Below, one piece after another: positions 1 to 7,445 of a DNA stretch of 10,979 nucleotides. The DNA is from Porphyromonadaceae bacterium (GTDB lineage Bacteria; Bacteroidota; Bacteroidia; Bacteroidales; CAMTPD01). Below the pieces are notes generated by a model. That model was not told where the DNA came from. It worked only from the letters and a program-made list of their open reading frames with translations, and did not search any database. Position numbers and translations under genes: made by a program. The stretch spans positions 63,040 to 74,018 of the forward strand of contig DLYT01000133.1 of NCBI GenBank assembly GCA_003447595.1. Direction: 5' to 3'. Numbering within the stretch: the stretch's first letter is position 1; each line of letters starts with the position of its first letter.

Positions 1-840
1 AATGATCTTGAAAACTCCGTGTTCTCGTTTATTCCAAATACAGCCGAAGTTGCTTTCTTTGGTATGACCGAAGCATTGAACAAATATCTGAATACCGAGA
101 AAATTCGTTTGATTGAAGAAGCAAACGGAGATATGACGCAAGAGGAACTGCTGAAGATTCTTTCGATGCGTGTAAGATCTGAAAAGGTGGCGATCAAAGA
201 CATCAAGCTGCGTACGTTTATCGCTGAAGACAATGGTCGCGACGAACTAGCGGCTCACGTATACGACGTAACCTACGGAACGGTAAATCCGGGCGTTGAT
301 AACCTCGTTGTGATCGACGATAGTATCGTGCGTGGAACTACGCTTCGTCAAAGTATCATCAAGATCCTTGACAGAATCGGACCAAAGAAGATTGTGATTG
401 TTTCATCGTCTCCACAGATTCGTTATCCCGACTGTTACGGAATCGACATGTCACGTATGGGCGAATTCATCGCATTCCGTGCGGCGATCGAATTGTTGAA
501 AGAGCGCGGAATGTCGCACATTATCAACGATGTGTATGACCGTTGCAAAGCACAACAAGGCTTGCCGAAAGAAGAACAAATCAACCACGTGAAAGATATC
601 TATCGTCCGTTTACAGCCGAAGAGATTTCACGTAAAACTGCCGAAATGCTAACTCCGAAAGGAACCAAAGCAAAGGTAGAGATCGTATTCCAAAGTTTGG
701 AAGGATTGCACGAGTCGTGCCCTGATCACACAGGCGACTGGTACTTCTCGGGCGACTATCCTACCGACGGCGGAAACAGAGCCGTAAGCAACGCCTTCAT
801 CAACTACGTAGAAGGAAGCAACAAGCGCTCGTACAAATAA
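1..840 (+). CDS. purF: Amidophosphoribosyltransferase (PurF-type), C-terminal part
   Basis: Catalyses the first committed step of purine synthesis, moving the amide nitrogen of glutamine onto PRPP in the cytoplasm. The reading frame is open from base 1 (N-D-L-E-N-S-V-F-S-F-I-P), so the gene begins outside the window. The GTG at 19 is internal and not a start. Of the 279 visible residues, 101-114 carry the PRPP-binding loop of type I phosphoribosyltransferases (NLVVIDDSIVRGTT). The family motif SSPQIRYPDCYGID follows at about 130-144. The N-terminal glutaminase domain with its catalytic Cys is not visible. The tail after the phosphoribosyltransferase fold is long and ends in NKRSYK; from memory this suits the longer Bacteroidetes form, so a PurF paralogue remains possible. 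GC is near 50% in a sample line, unlike the operon downstream. A terminator begins 14 bases after the stop, so it should not read into the SusC gene. Confidence 0.87.
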   Translation, partial: NDLENSVFSFIPNTAEVAFFGMTEALNKYLNTEKIRLIEEANGDMTQEELLKILSMRVRSEKVAIKDIKLRTFIAEDNGRDELAAHVYDVTYGTVNPGVDNLVVIDDSIVRGTTLRQSIIKILDRIGPKKIVIVSSSPQIRYPDCYGIDMSRMGEFIAFRAAIELLKERGMSHIINDVYDRCKAQQGLPKEEQINHVKDIYRPFTAEEISRKTAEMLTPKGTKAKVEIVFQSLEGLHESCPDHTGDWYFSGDYPTDGGNRAVSNAFINYVEGSNKRSYK

Positions 841-854
841 TCAGCCCTTGAAAC

Positions 855-889
855 AAAGAGCTTCCTTGCCCACAGGCAACAGCTCTTTT
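855..889 (+). terminator. Rho-independent terminator of the purF-type gene
   Basis: AAAGAGCT (855-862) pairs with AGCTCTTT (881-888). An inner helix, TTGCC (866-870) with GGCAA (875-879), closes a CACA tetraloop. The stem ends in a short T-run. It lies 14 bases past the stop codon at 840. Confidence 0.8.
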
Positions 890-906
890 ATACACTGAAT
901 AAATCA

Positions 907-972
907 ACAAACGACTTGCCAGAAGGTATCATACCTTCCCGGCGAGTCGTTTTTGTGTTTTAGAGGATTGCT
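907..972 (+). repeat. 66-bp direct repeat, copy 1, with terminator-like hairpin
   Basis: Matches 7305-7370 at 65 of 66 positions; the only difference is T at 929 against C at 7327, in the hairpin loop. The element folds as a long hairpin. 909-920 pairs with 941-952 (12 pairs, one G-T), then a small internal loop, then 922-928 with 932-938 around a three-base loop (929-931). The T-run 950-954 and a second T-run at 957-961 follow, so it should terminate plus-strand transcription. Identity continues past the T-runs through AGAGGATTGCT, so more than the terminator is shared. It lies 17 bases beyond the purF terminator and marks the left edge of the A/T-rich SusC/SusD segment. It could be a recombination boundary or one member of a genome-wide dispersed terminator repeat. 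Confidence 0.93.
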
Positions 973-1197
973 AATATATCTTTTGTCTATTCATATATAA
1001 ATGTCGGATATTCTCAACATTTATAGTGTGCTAGGTAGTCATATACTAGAATTTGTACGTTTAATTAATATTTATAGTATATAAAATATAGGTTAATGGT
1101 TGGGTAATATTATATTTTATTTATATTTGCTCGTGTTAGCTCTATGATTAAGTAAAATCTATTCTACTTATTATATATTATTTAAACCATATTATTA
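973..1197. other. A/T-rich leader upstream of the SusC operon
   Basis: No gene seen. Very A/T-rich, in contrast to the purF side. An inverted repeat pairs TATAAATGT (996-1004) with ACATTTATA (1017-1025) around a 12-base loop. It lies about 75 bases upstream of the candidate -33 element and could be an operator or merely an A/T palindrome. No T-run follows it. A candidate promoter lies at 1100-1129. Confidence 0.6.
1100..1129 (+). promoter_or_regulatory. Candidate Bacteroides sigma-ABfr promoter for the SusC operon
   Basis: TATATTTG at 1122-1129 fits the Bacteroides -7 consensus TAnnTTTG exactly. TTG at 1100-1102 lies 19 bases upstream, the usual spacing for the -33 TTTG element, although one T short. 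Transcription would start near 1136. That leaves about 60 bases before the ATG at 1198, or about 170 before the GTG at 1308. The region is so A/T-rich that chance matches are possible, but the spacing and position support the call. Confidence 0.5.
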
Positions 1198-1290
1198 ATG
1201 ATAAACAAAGCAATCCCTAGATTATTTGTTTTAGCAAGCTTGATAAGTCAACGCAAACATCTTATCTTTTTGCCGAAAAAAATAACTTAA
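1198..1290 (+). other. Signal-peptide-like short reading frame, possible displaced 5' end of the SusC gene
   Basis: ATG at 1198 opens 30 codons ending in TAA at 1288-1290. The peptide begins MINKAIPRLFVLASLISQ: a Lys/Arg-containing N-region followed by a short hydrophobic stretch, as in a weak export signal. The SusC frame is open from 1221 with no start codon until the GTG at 1308, so the two frames overlap at 1221-1287. One extra base in that overlap would join them into one protein of about 1,106 residues. The obvious slippage site is the A7 run at 1276-1282. It could instead be a leader peptide or a chance frame. Confidence 0.4.
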
Positions 1291-1307
1291 ATCGAAACGG
1301 ATCAACA

Positions 1308-4300
1308 GTGAATAAGGTTTTATTCTCTGTTCCATCTTCTGAAAGTTTATTAGTAGCTCAGAAACAAAAAGCCACAGGTACAGTTCTTGACCAAAATGGA
1401 GATCCTTTAATTGGAGTTAATGTCATAGTTGTAGGAACAACTGATGGAACAATTACTGATATTGATGGAAAATTTAGTGTTACTGCCACTTCTGGAAATA
1501 CTTTGCGCTTTTCTTACATAGGATATAAGCCTGTTGAAATGAAGTATACAGGTAAAGATTTGGTAGTTAAGATGGAAGAGGACTCTGAAGCTTTAGAAGA
1601 GGTTGTTGTAACTGGTTATGGAGGTGTCCAAAAAGCAAAAACGCTAACAGCTTCAGCTGTTAATGTAAAGATGGAGTCAATTGCTAAGCTTCCAGTTACA
1701 TCTGTTAGTGATGGTTTAGGAGGTCGTGTAACAGGGATTACCTCTCAGTCAAAATCAGGAGCACCTGGTGAGACTACAAAGATTTGGATTCGTGGTGGAG
1801 ATCAAATCTTATATGTTATTGATGATGTTGTTATGGAAACAAGTCAAGGTGAGATATTCTTTAACCGATTAAGGCCTGATGATATTGCTTCCATGTCTGT
1901 TTTAAAAGATGCTTCTGCTACTGCAATATATGGACCAAGAGCAAATAATGGAGTAATTGTTGTTAATACGAAACGAGGTACTGCCGGACAATTAGATATC
2001 GTTGTAAATCAGAAACTATCTATTATGACCCCCTCTTATCGTCCAAAAGTGATGAGTACATGGGATTATGCCAATACAAAGAACGAGTTGTATGCAGCGA
2101 ACTTCATGGAGAATCCAGCTTATAATGATACAGAGATGTCTAAATACTATATGGGACATCTAAATCAACAAGGAAAAAGTAGGCAAGAAATTCTAGGATT
2201 AGTCAACGATAAGTATGGATTAGGATATACAATGGATGAGATAAATGATTTATTTAATCCTTATGTAACACAAGGTGGTGATATTGAAAACTATTATCAA
2301 ACGTACGATCCATGGGACTTTTTTAATCATACACAACCAATGTCTCAAACGAATGTTAGTGTTCGAGGAGGAAGCGATAGAATCCGATATTATTCTAGTT
2401 TGGGTTATTTAACTCAAAAAGGAATTAGTGATACATTTGGTTATGATCAATATAATGCAATGATAAATTCAGAGTCTTTTTTATTAAAAGATAAAAGCTT
2501 ACGCTTTACATTGAATTTAAATGGTATTATGTCTGATATGAAACGTCCTGCAGCAGGTGATAATGTATTTAATAGTGCATTATTTGAAAGATCTGATAGA
2601 CCCAATTTACCTCAAAACTGGACAACGGGATTAAATAGGGCTGGAGGTCCTGATGCTATGCTAAGGACTGGATTTAACGATACACATGATTATCGTTTGC
2701 AGTCGAGTGCTAGCTTGAGATGGGATCTACCATGGGTTAAAGGTTTAGCTGTTAGTGGTAGTGTTAACTTTAATACAAGTTATACAATGAGAAAATCATT
2801 CAGCCATGATCAAGAAGATGTATTTAGCAACCCTGCAAGTACGACTCCGAATAATTATAATCCAGACAATGCAAATGTATGGCAACAATGGAGTAACTAT
2901 CTATTAACAACAAGTATTCTACAAATCGACTATAATAAATCAATTGGCAAACATAATTTTTCAGCAATGGTAAATTATCAAAGCCAAAATCGTACAAGAA
3001 ATTCTACTGCAGTAAAAGCAAAAGGATATCCAACAACGTATGTTCCTCAAATAGATGCAGGTACGACATTTGTGGAAAAGAGAGGAACTGAAGAAAAGTG
3101 GGGTTCTTCATCTTATATTGGAAGAATTACTTATGATTATGGTGGAAAGTATTTATTTCAATATAGTGCAAACTACAATGGATCTCTGAGTTATAGTCCT
3201 AAGAAAAGATGGGGTTTTTTTCAAGCAGGTTCTGCTGGTTGGGTGATGACAGAAGAAAGCTTTATCAAGGATAATATGAATAAGGATCTGATTAATATGA
3301 TCAAGATTCGTGCTGGTTATGGAGTTGTTGGTGGAGAAATTGGATCACCTTTTAGCTTTATGAATCAATATGATCAAGCTGGTTTGGTATTATTAGGCGA
3401 GAACATGGCCGCGAATGCAGCTTGGAAAGAAAAACATGTTGCAAATGACCTTACATGGTCAAATTCAAAACAACTAAGTGCGGGGGTTGACTTTGCATTG
3501 TTGAAAGACCGTCTATCAGGTAGTTTCGATACTTATTTGTATAAAAATAATGGAGCTGCAATGGATATGAATCAGGATTTGATTTATACACCTATCCTAG
3601 GAATGCCTAATACTCCACAAATCAATGCTCCATTTGAAACATCAAGAAAAGGAGGTATTGAAGTTTCTCTTAACTGGACTGATCGAATTGGAGAAGTATC
3701 TTATCGAATTGGAGGTAATTACTCATATTGGGATCAACGAGTAACACGACATGCATCAAAAAGCACAGACTGGTATTACAATGGTCTAGATAATATTGGA
3801 AGAAGAGCAATGCAAGGAGTATATTATGCTTCTTGGGTTACAGATGGTCTTTTTGGATCACTTGATCAAATGTACGACTCATATCTTCACTTCTCAAGAA
3901 ATCATAATACCGGAACATTCATAATGCAAGACTTAAATGGCGATGGTATTTTGAATATTGGAGATTATGCTTGGAATAATCGAGCAGGGTCAACACCTCT
4001 TTCATTATATGGTATTACATTGGGTGGAGAATGGAAAGGTTTTGATTTTGAGATCTTTTTTCAAGGAGCAGCTAATGTAACAGGTTCAATGCCTTCTCCA
4101 ATGCGATCTCAACAAGATTTCTATTGGAATTATGGTAAATACTTCTTCCAGGAGAGCTATTTACCAAGTAACGGAAATGTAGATGCAAACTTGCCTCTTC
4201 CGGTAAATTCAGGTCAAGGTTGGGGATACAATTATGTAGATCGATGGGTATATGACGCTTCTTATTTTAAATTGAAGAATATAAGTCTGCGTTATAATTT

Positions 4301-4517
4301 AAAACGAGACGTTCTACGTAATGTAAATGTAATCAAAGGTCTAGACGTTAGTTTTATAATAAACAATGTATATACATGGGTAAATGGAAACTATCCTTTG
4401 AAAGGGATGTCTGATCCAGAGTATATTCCAACAGAATCAATATGGGGCGACTCAGGTAAACTCGGTGGATATCCAACTCAACGCTCTTATACTTTAGGTT
4501 TAACATTAACGCTTTAA
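1308..4517 (+). CDS. SusC/RagA-family TonB-dependent outer-membrane transporter
   Basis: Outer-membrane barrel that imports a ligand captured by its SusD partner, powered by TonB-ExbBD. The 1,069 residues are normal for the family. Residues about 21-90 form the N-terminal carboxypeptidase-regulatory-like domain (ATGTVLDQNGDPLIGVNV, then TDGTITDIDGKFSV). The TonB-box-like EEVVVTGYG is at 97-105. The plug follows, ending in the family hallmark at about 197-224 (SVLKDASATAIYGPRANNG, then VIVVNTKRG). The remainder is the 22-strand barrel. An acidic calcium-loop-like motif DLNGDGILNIGD lies at 875-886. No STN domain is present, so FecIR-type sigma/anti-sigma control is unlikely. The start is problematic: GTG at 1308 is the only in-frame start upstream of the first domain, and the resulting N-terminus (MNKVLFSVPSSESLLVAQ) is a poor signal peptide. 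The true start may lie at 1198 across a frameshift. The substrate cannot be told from sequence. A/T-rich relative to the flanking genes. Confidence 0.94.
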   Translation: MNKVLFSVPSSESLLVAQKQKATGTVLDQNGDPLIGVNVIVVGTTDGTITDIDGKFSVTATSGNTLRFSYIGYKPVEMKYTGKDLVVKMEEDSEALEEVVVTGYGGVQKAKTLTASAVNVKMESIAKLPVTSVSDGLGGRVTGITSQSKSGAPGETTKIWIRGGDQILYVIDDVVMETSQGEIFFNRLRPDDIASMSVLKDASATAIYGPRANNGVIVVNTKRGTAGQLDIVVNQKLSIMTPSYRPKVMSTWDYANTKNELYAANFMENPAYNDTEMSKYYMGHLNQQGKSRQEILGLVNDKYGLGYTMDEINDLFNPYVTQGGDIENYYQTYDPWDFFNHTQPMSQTNVSVRGGSDRIRYYSSLGYLTQKGISDTFGYDQYNAMINSESFLLKDKSLRFTLNLNGIMSDMKRPAAGDNVFNSALFERSDRPNLPQNWTTGLNRAGGPDAMLRTGFNDTHDYRLQSSASLRWDLPWVKGLAVSGSVNFNTSYTMRKSFSHDQEDVFSNPASTTPNNYNPDNANVWQQWSNYLLTTSILQIDYNKSIGKHNFSAMVNYQSQNRTRNSTAVKAKGYPTTYVPQIDAGTTFVEKRGTEEKWGSSSYIGRITYDYGGKYLFQYSANYNGSLSYSPKKRWGFFQAGSAGWVMTEESFIKDNMNKDLINMIKIRAGYGVVGGEIGSPFSFMNQYDQAGLVLLGENMAANAAWKEKHVANDLTWSNSKQLSAGVDFALLKDRLSGSFDTYLYKNNGAAMDMNQDLIYTPILGMPNTPQINAPFETSRKGGIEVSLNWTDRIGEVSYRIGGNYSYWDQRVTRHASKSTDWYYNGLDNIGRRAMQGVYYASWVTDGLFGSLDQMYDSYLHFSRNHNTGTFIMQDLNGDGILNIGDYAWNNRAGSTPLSLYGITLGGEWKGFDFEIFFQGAANVTGSMPSPMRSQQDFYWNYGKYFFQESYLPSNGNVDANLPLPVNSGQGWGYNYVDRWVYDASYFKLKNISLRYNLKRDVLRNVNVIKGLDVSFIINNVYTWVNGNYPLKGMSDPEYIPTESIWGDSGKLGGYPTQRSYTLGLTLTL

Positions 4518-4521
4518 TACA

Positions 4522-6498
4522 ATGAAATCTATATATATATTTAGTGCCGCTTTATTAATTGGATTTTCAAGCTGCGATCCATTGGACGTAGATCCAACAA
4601 CATCTGTATTTGAAGAACAATTTTGGACAAATCCACAATTGAGTCGTGCTTTTGTAAATCAGTTTTACCTTTGGATGCCAGCAACTGTAAACAATGCACA
4701 TCAAGCTGAGCAATGGTCTGATAATGCTATAGGAAATAACGACCGTGATCAAAATACATTCCGACAAACAACTTTTACACACCGTGAATATGATGAGCTG
4801 AATGGTAGTGTTTTTGGAGCCCCATGGGGAGACGTTTATAAAAACATTCGTGCCACAAATCTAGCTATTGAACGTATTCCTAATGTACCTAATATAGCAG
4901 AGACGGAAATCAATCAATTGCTAGCAGAGACTTATTTATTTCGTGCAATGTTTTACATGGAACTAGAGCGATACTGGGGAGGAGTTCCTTATATCGATAA
5001 GGTAATGAATATCTTTGATGACACGATGTTGCCACGTTGTACACGCGAGGAATTATTTGATAGGATTCTTGCAGATATAGATAAATCGATTGACTATTTC
5101 AAGAAAGGAAATGGTTCTACTACTGTTGGTTATGCAAGTGAGAATGCAGCCCAAGGTATTAAATCTAGAGCTGCCCTTTATGCTGCTTGTGCCGCTGCTG
5201 CAGCTAAAACGGGAACATATGAAAATCTAAAAGCGAGTGATGCAGAGAAATCAATCTTCCGTTTTCAAAAAGATCCTTCATATTATTATCAGATCGCATA
5301 CGATGCAGCAAAAACTATTCTTGGAAAGTATGAACTAGAATCTGAATATAGTAATCTATTTAATACTGCAACCGGACATCTTTCTAAAGAGTGTATCTGG
5401 CCTATCATGTTTAATTTTGAGAATAGAAGTGGATTTAATCCTGCTCAATATAGTGGTCCAAAAGGTCGTTATTATGGTTGCACGACCGATTTCGATAAAA
5501 GTTTTGATATGAACGGCGGGGCTTTCCCAACGCAAGATCTTGTTGATTGTTATTACCAAAAAGATGCCGCAGATGGAAAATGGAAGCAATGGTGGAAAAC
5601 TGAACAATCTGCGCAACTTATGGGAGGAACAATGGATAGTGACGGTGCTTACAAAGCTGTTACAGAAAACTACTCTGTAATGTATCAAGATCGAGACGAG
5701 CGTTTTTATGCAACAATCTTATACGATGGAGCTTATTATGCTGGTGTAGAAAAACCAATGTATTTAATCGGGACTTGGGTTGATAACAGTAAGCCAAGGT
5801 TTAGTGAGAAATTCAGTGCATTACATACAGGTTTCAGAAGTACTGAGATTATGACTCTTCCAAGTGGTGGTAGTTCTATGAACACAATTACGGGTTATTA
5901 TGTAGCAAAGTACGTGCCTGGTAAGTTTAATATAGATGGTACTGTAAACAAGACTCAAACTCCAATCTCTGTTTTTATGCTTCGCTATGCAGAAGTTTTG
6001 TTAAATTATGCGGAAGCAGCATATATGCTTGGTAAAGTAGATGAAACTTTATCTCAAATTAATACCATTAGAAATAGAGCTGGCCTTAGCGATTTTAATG
6101 CTTCAGATGTCGGTCATGATTTATGGGAGGAGTATAAATTGCAACGACGTATTGAGTTTGCGTTTGAACAACCTTCACATCGCTATTTCGATCTATTGAG
6201 ATGGGGAGAGTCTGAAGGTAAAACTACAATTGAAGAGCTTAATAGACTTCCTCGTGGTATGTATATATTCAGGAAAGGTATAGAAAGTACTAAAATAGAA
6301 GATAACGGTTATCCTGCTCCAAAAACAGATCCTGATTATTTTACTCCAATAATTGAAGTTAAACCACTTGACTATTCTCATTTTGAAAAGAAATTTGATG
6401 AAGCGGTGTATTATAAAATACCTTTTAGCAAAACGACTTTACAAAGTAATAAGTCAATGGTTCAAAATCCAGGTTGGTCAGATAGAAGCTATCAATAA
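4522..6498 (+). CDS. SusD/RagB-family surface glycan-binding lipoprotein
   Basis: Surface lipoprotein that captures the ligand and forms the lid of the SusC transporter. The ATG lies four bases after the SusC stop, so translation is probably coupled. MKSIYIFSAALLIGFSSC is a lipoprotein signal with the acylated Cys at 18. Asp residues follow closely (19, 22, 24), consistent with the acidic surface-export signals of Bacteroidetes lipoproteins. SusD landmarks in order: FEEQFWTNPQ near 30-40, ETYLFRAMFYMELERYWGG at 136-154 (the TPR-like helices), YAEVLLNYAEAAYMLGK from about 489, INTIRNRAGL, and RRIEFAFEQPSHRYFDLLRWG from about 542. The 658 residues are somewhat longer than classical SusD (about 550), as often seen in divergent members. 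Ligand unknown. Same A/T-rich codon use as the SusC gene, indicating that the pair moved or evolved together. Confidence 0.95.
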   Translation: MKSIYIFSAALLIGFSSCDPLDVDPTTSVFEEQFWTNPQLSRAFVNQFYLWMPATVNNAHQAEQWSDNAIGNNDRDQNTFRQTTFTHREYDELNGSVFGAPWGDVYKNIRATNLAIERIPNVPNIAETEINQLLAETYLFRAMFYMELERYWGGVPYIDKVMNIFDDTMLPRCTREELFDRILADIDKSIDYFKKGNGSTTVGYASENAAQGIKSRAALYAACAAAAAKTGTYENLKASDAEKSIFRFQKDPSYYYQIAYDAAKTILGKYELESEYSNLFNTATGHLSKECIWPIMFNFENRSGFNPAQYSGPKGRYYGCTTDFDKSFDMNGGAFPTQDLVDCYYQKDAADGKWKQWWKTEQSAQLMGGTMDSDGAYKAVTENYSVMYQDRDERFYATILYDGAYYAGVEKPMYLIGTWVDNSKPRFSEKFSALHTGFRSTEIMTLPSGGSSMNTITGYYVAKYVPGKFNIDGTVNKTQTPISVFMLRYAEVLLNYAEAAYMLGKVDETLSQINTIRNRAGLSDFNASDVGHDLWEEYKLQRRIEFAFEQPSHRYFDLLRWGESEGKTTIEELNRLPRGMYIFRKGIESTKIEDNGYPAPKTDPDYFTPIIEVKPLDYSHFEKKFDEAVYYKIPFSKTTLQSNKSMVQNPGWSDRSYQ

Positions 6499-6526
6499 CA
6501 ATCAAAAATCTTTAATCAAGAAGAAT

Positions 6527-7246
6527 ATGAAATTCAAACAAATATTACTATTATCATGTATTGCCTTAATGGCTAGTTGTCAGAAAGGATTAGTTTATGA
6601 AGATGTTCCTGAATCTGTTTATAGTGAGGTAGGAGTAAAATCAGATTTATGCAACCTTAGAATGCGCGAGCTGTTTAATCAGAAAATTTGGCAAGTAAAC
6701 TATAATAAATGGACTGACATGATTCTGACTGTGTATATTGATGCTCCTTATAAAGCAGGAGGTGATTATACAAATAAAACAGAAAGTCCTGTTACAATTA
6801 TGGGTAAGCAAGTACTTCCGGGTGAAACTGTCAAAGTGAAAAATATTATTACAGCAGAAGACGACGCTTCTGCACCCGATGGTAAAAAGTATATTTTAAA
6901 TGTATTTGCTAAGCCAACAGCAAAATATGTAACTCCTAATAAAGGTCATTTATTTGCTGAATTTGCTTTCAATGGTGATCCTGTAATTCCAACTTTTGTT
7001 GATTTAGTCGATGGTAAGACGCAAACGATCATTCTTCCAACTCGACAAAATGATATGATTGTGGAGATCATTTTAAATGATCCGGGTGCATGTGAGATAA
7101 CACCAATGGGAGACTCTCCTAAATTAGGAACACCTGGGGATTTTACAAAACCCAGACAATACATGGTTACAAATATATCGAGAAGACCAGACGGACAACC
7201 TGCTGCTCGTAAATTATACGAAGTTCGAGTACAGGTACTGCCTTAA
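6527..7246 (+). CDS. Unrecognised lipoprotein, third gene of the SusC/SusD operon
   Basis: 239 residues; I do not recognise the family. The start is the ATG at 6527: the frame stays open upstream to an ATG at 6353, but that lies inside the SusD gene, whereas 6527 gives a proper lipoprotein signal (MKFKQILLLSCIALMASC, Cys at 18) 28 bases after the SusD stop, preceded by the purine-rich AAGAAGAAT. After the Cys come an acidic segment (VYEDVPESVYSEVG), a central region rich in short beta-like stretches (TDMILTVYIDAPYKAGGDY, then VTIMGKQVLPGETVKVKN), and a Gly/Pro-rich C-terminus (MGDSPKLGTPGDFTKP) ending in YEVRVQVLP. No catalytic motif is visible. By position it is probably an accessory ligand-binding or scaffold protein at the outer membrane. 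It is short compared with typical surface glycan-binding proteins encoded after SusD. A hairpin and the second 66-bp repeat follow, so the operon should end here. Confidence 0.8.
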   Translation: MKFKQILLLSCIALMASCQKGLVYEDVPESVYSEVGVKSDLCNLRMRELFNQKIWQVNYNKWTDMILTVYIDAPYKAGGDYTNKTESPVTIMGKQVLPGETVKVKNIITAEDDASAPDGKKYILNVFAKPTAKYVTPNKGHLFAEFAFNGDPVIPTFVDLVDGKTQTIILPTRQNDMIVEIILNDPGACEITPMGDSPKLGTPGDFTKPRQYMVTNISRRPDGQPAARKLYEVRVQVLP

Positions 7247-7270
7247 TCTTGTTATATAATTGAATAGATG

Positions 7271-7296
7271 ATGCTCTTCTTTTTCTAGAGCATTTC
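7271..7296 (+). terminator. Probable terminator hairpin after the SusC/SusD operon
   Basis: ATGCTCT (7271-7277) pairs with AGAGCAT (7287-7293) around a nine-base T-rich loop. Only a short T-run follows, so alone it is a weak terminator. The much stronger hairpin in the 66-bp repeat begins 14 bases after the stem and probably does most of the work. Confidence 0.5.
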
Positions 7297-7304
7297 TGAA
7301 ATAT

Positions 7305-7370
7305 ACAAACGACTTGCCAGAAGGTACCATACCTTCCCGGCGAGTCGTTTTTGTGTTTTAGAGGATTGCT
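7305..7370 (+). repeat. 66-bp direct repeat, copy 2, with terminator-like hairpin
   Basis: Second copy of the element at 907-972, same orientation, offset 6,398 bases, one substitution (C at 7327). The stem pairs 7307-7318 with 7339-7350 and 7320-7326 with 7330-7336, with a CCA loop. T-runs follow. It marks the right edge of the A/T-rich operon and should also stop transcription leaving it. The sequences outside the two copies are unrelated: 7371 onward does not resemble 973 onward. Confidence 0.93.
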
Positions 7371-7445
7371 GAATACCTGCACGTTTAACTGCTCTTTCGT
7401 TTTAATATACAATAAGCTTTAGATCAGTGTATACTCAAAAAGGTT

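Noticed and set aside
19..21. GTG at 19 as the start of the purF-type gene
   Set aside because: It lies mid-domain, and the in-frame codons before it fit the family.
907..972. 66-bp repeats as ends of a transposon or IS
   Set aside because: They are direct and not inverted, internally palindromic with T-runs like terminators, and no transposase or integrase is encoded between them.
4567..5688. Minus-strand frames within the SusD gene
   Set aside because: Shadow frames opposite a conserved lipoprotein gene, with no recognisable protein features.
6353..7246. Longer version of the third-gene frame starting at 6353
   Set aside because: It would overlap the SusD gene by 146 bases and hide the lipoprotein signal that starts at 6527.
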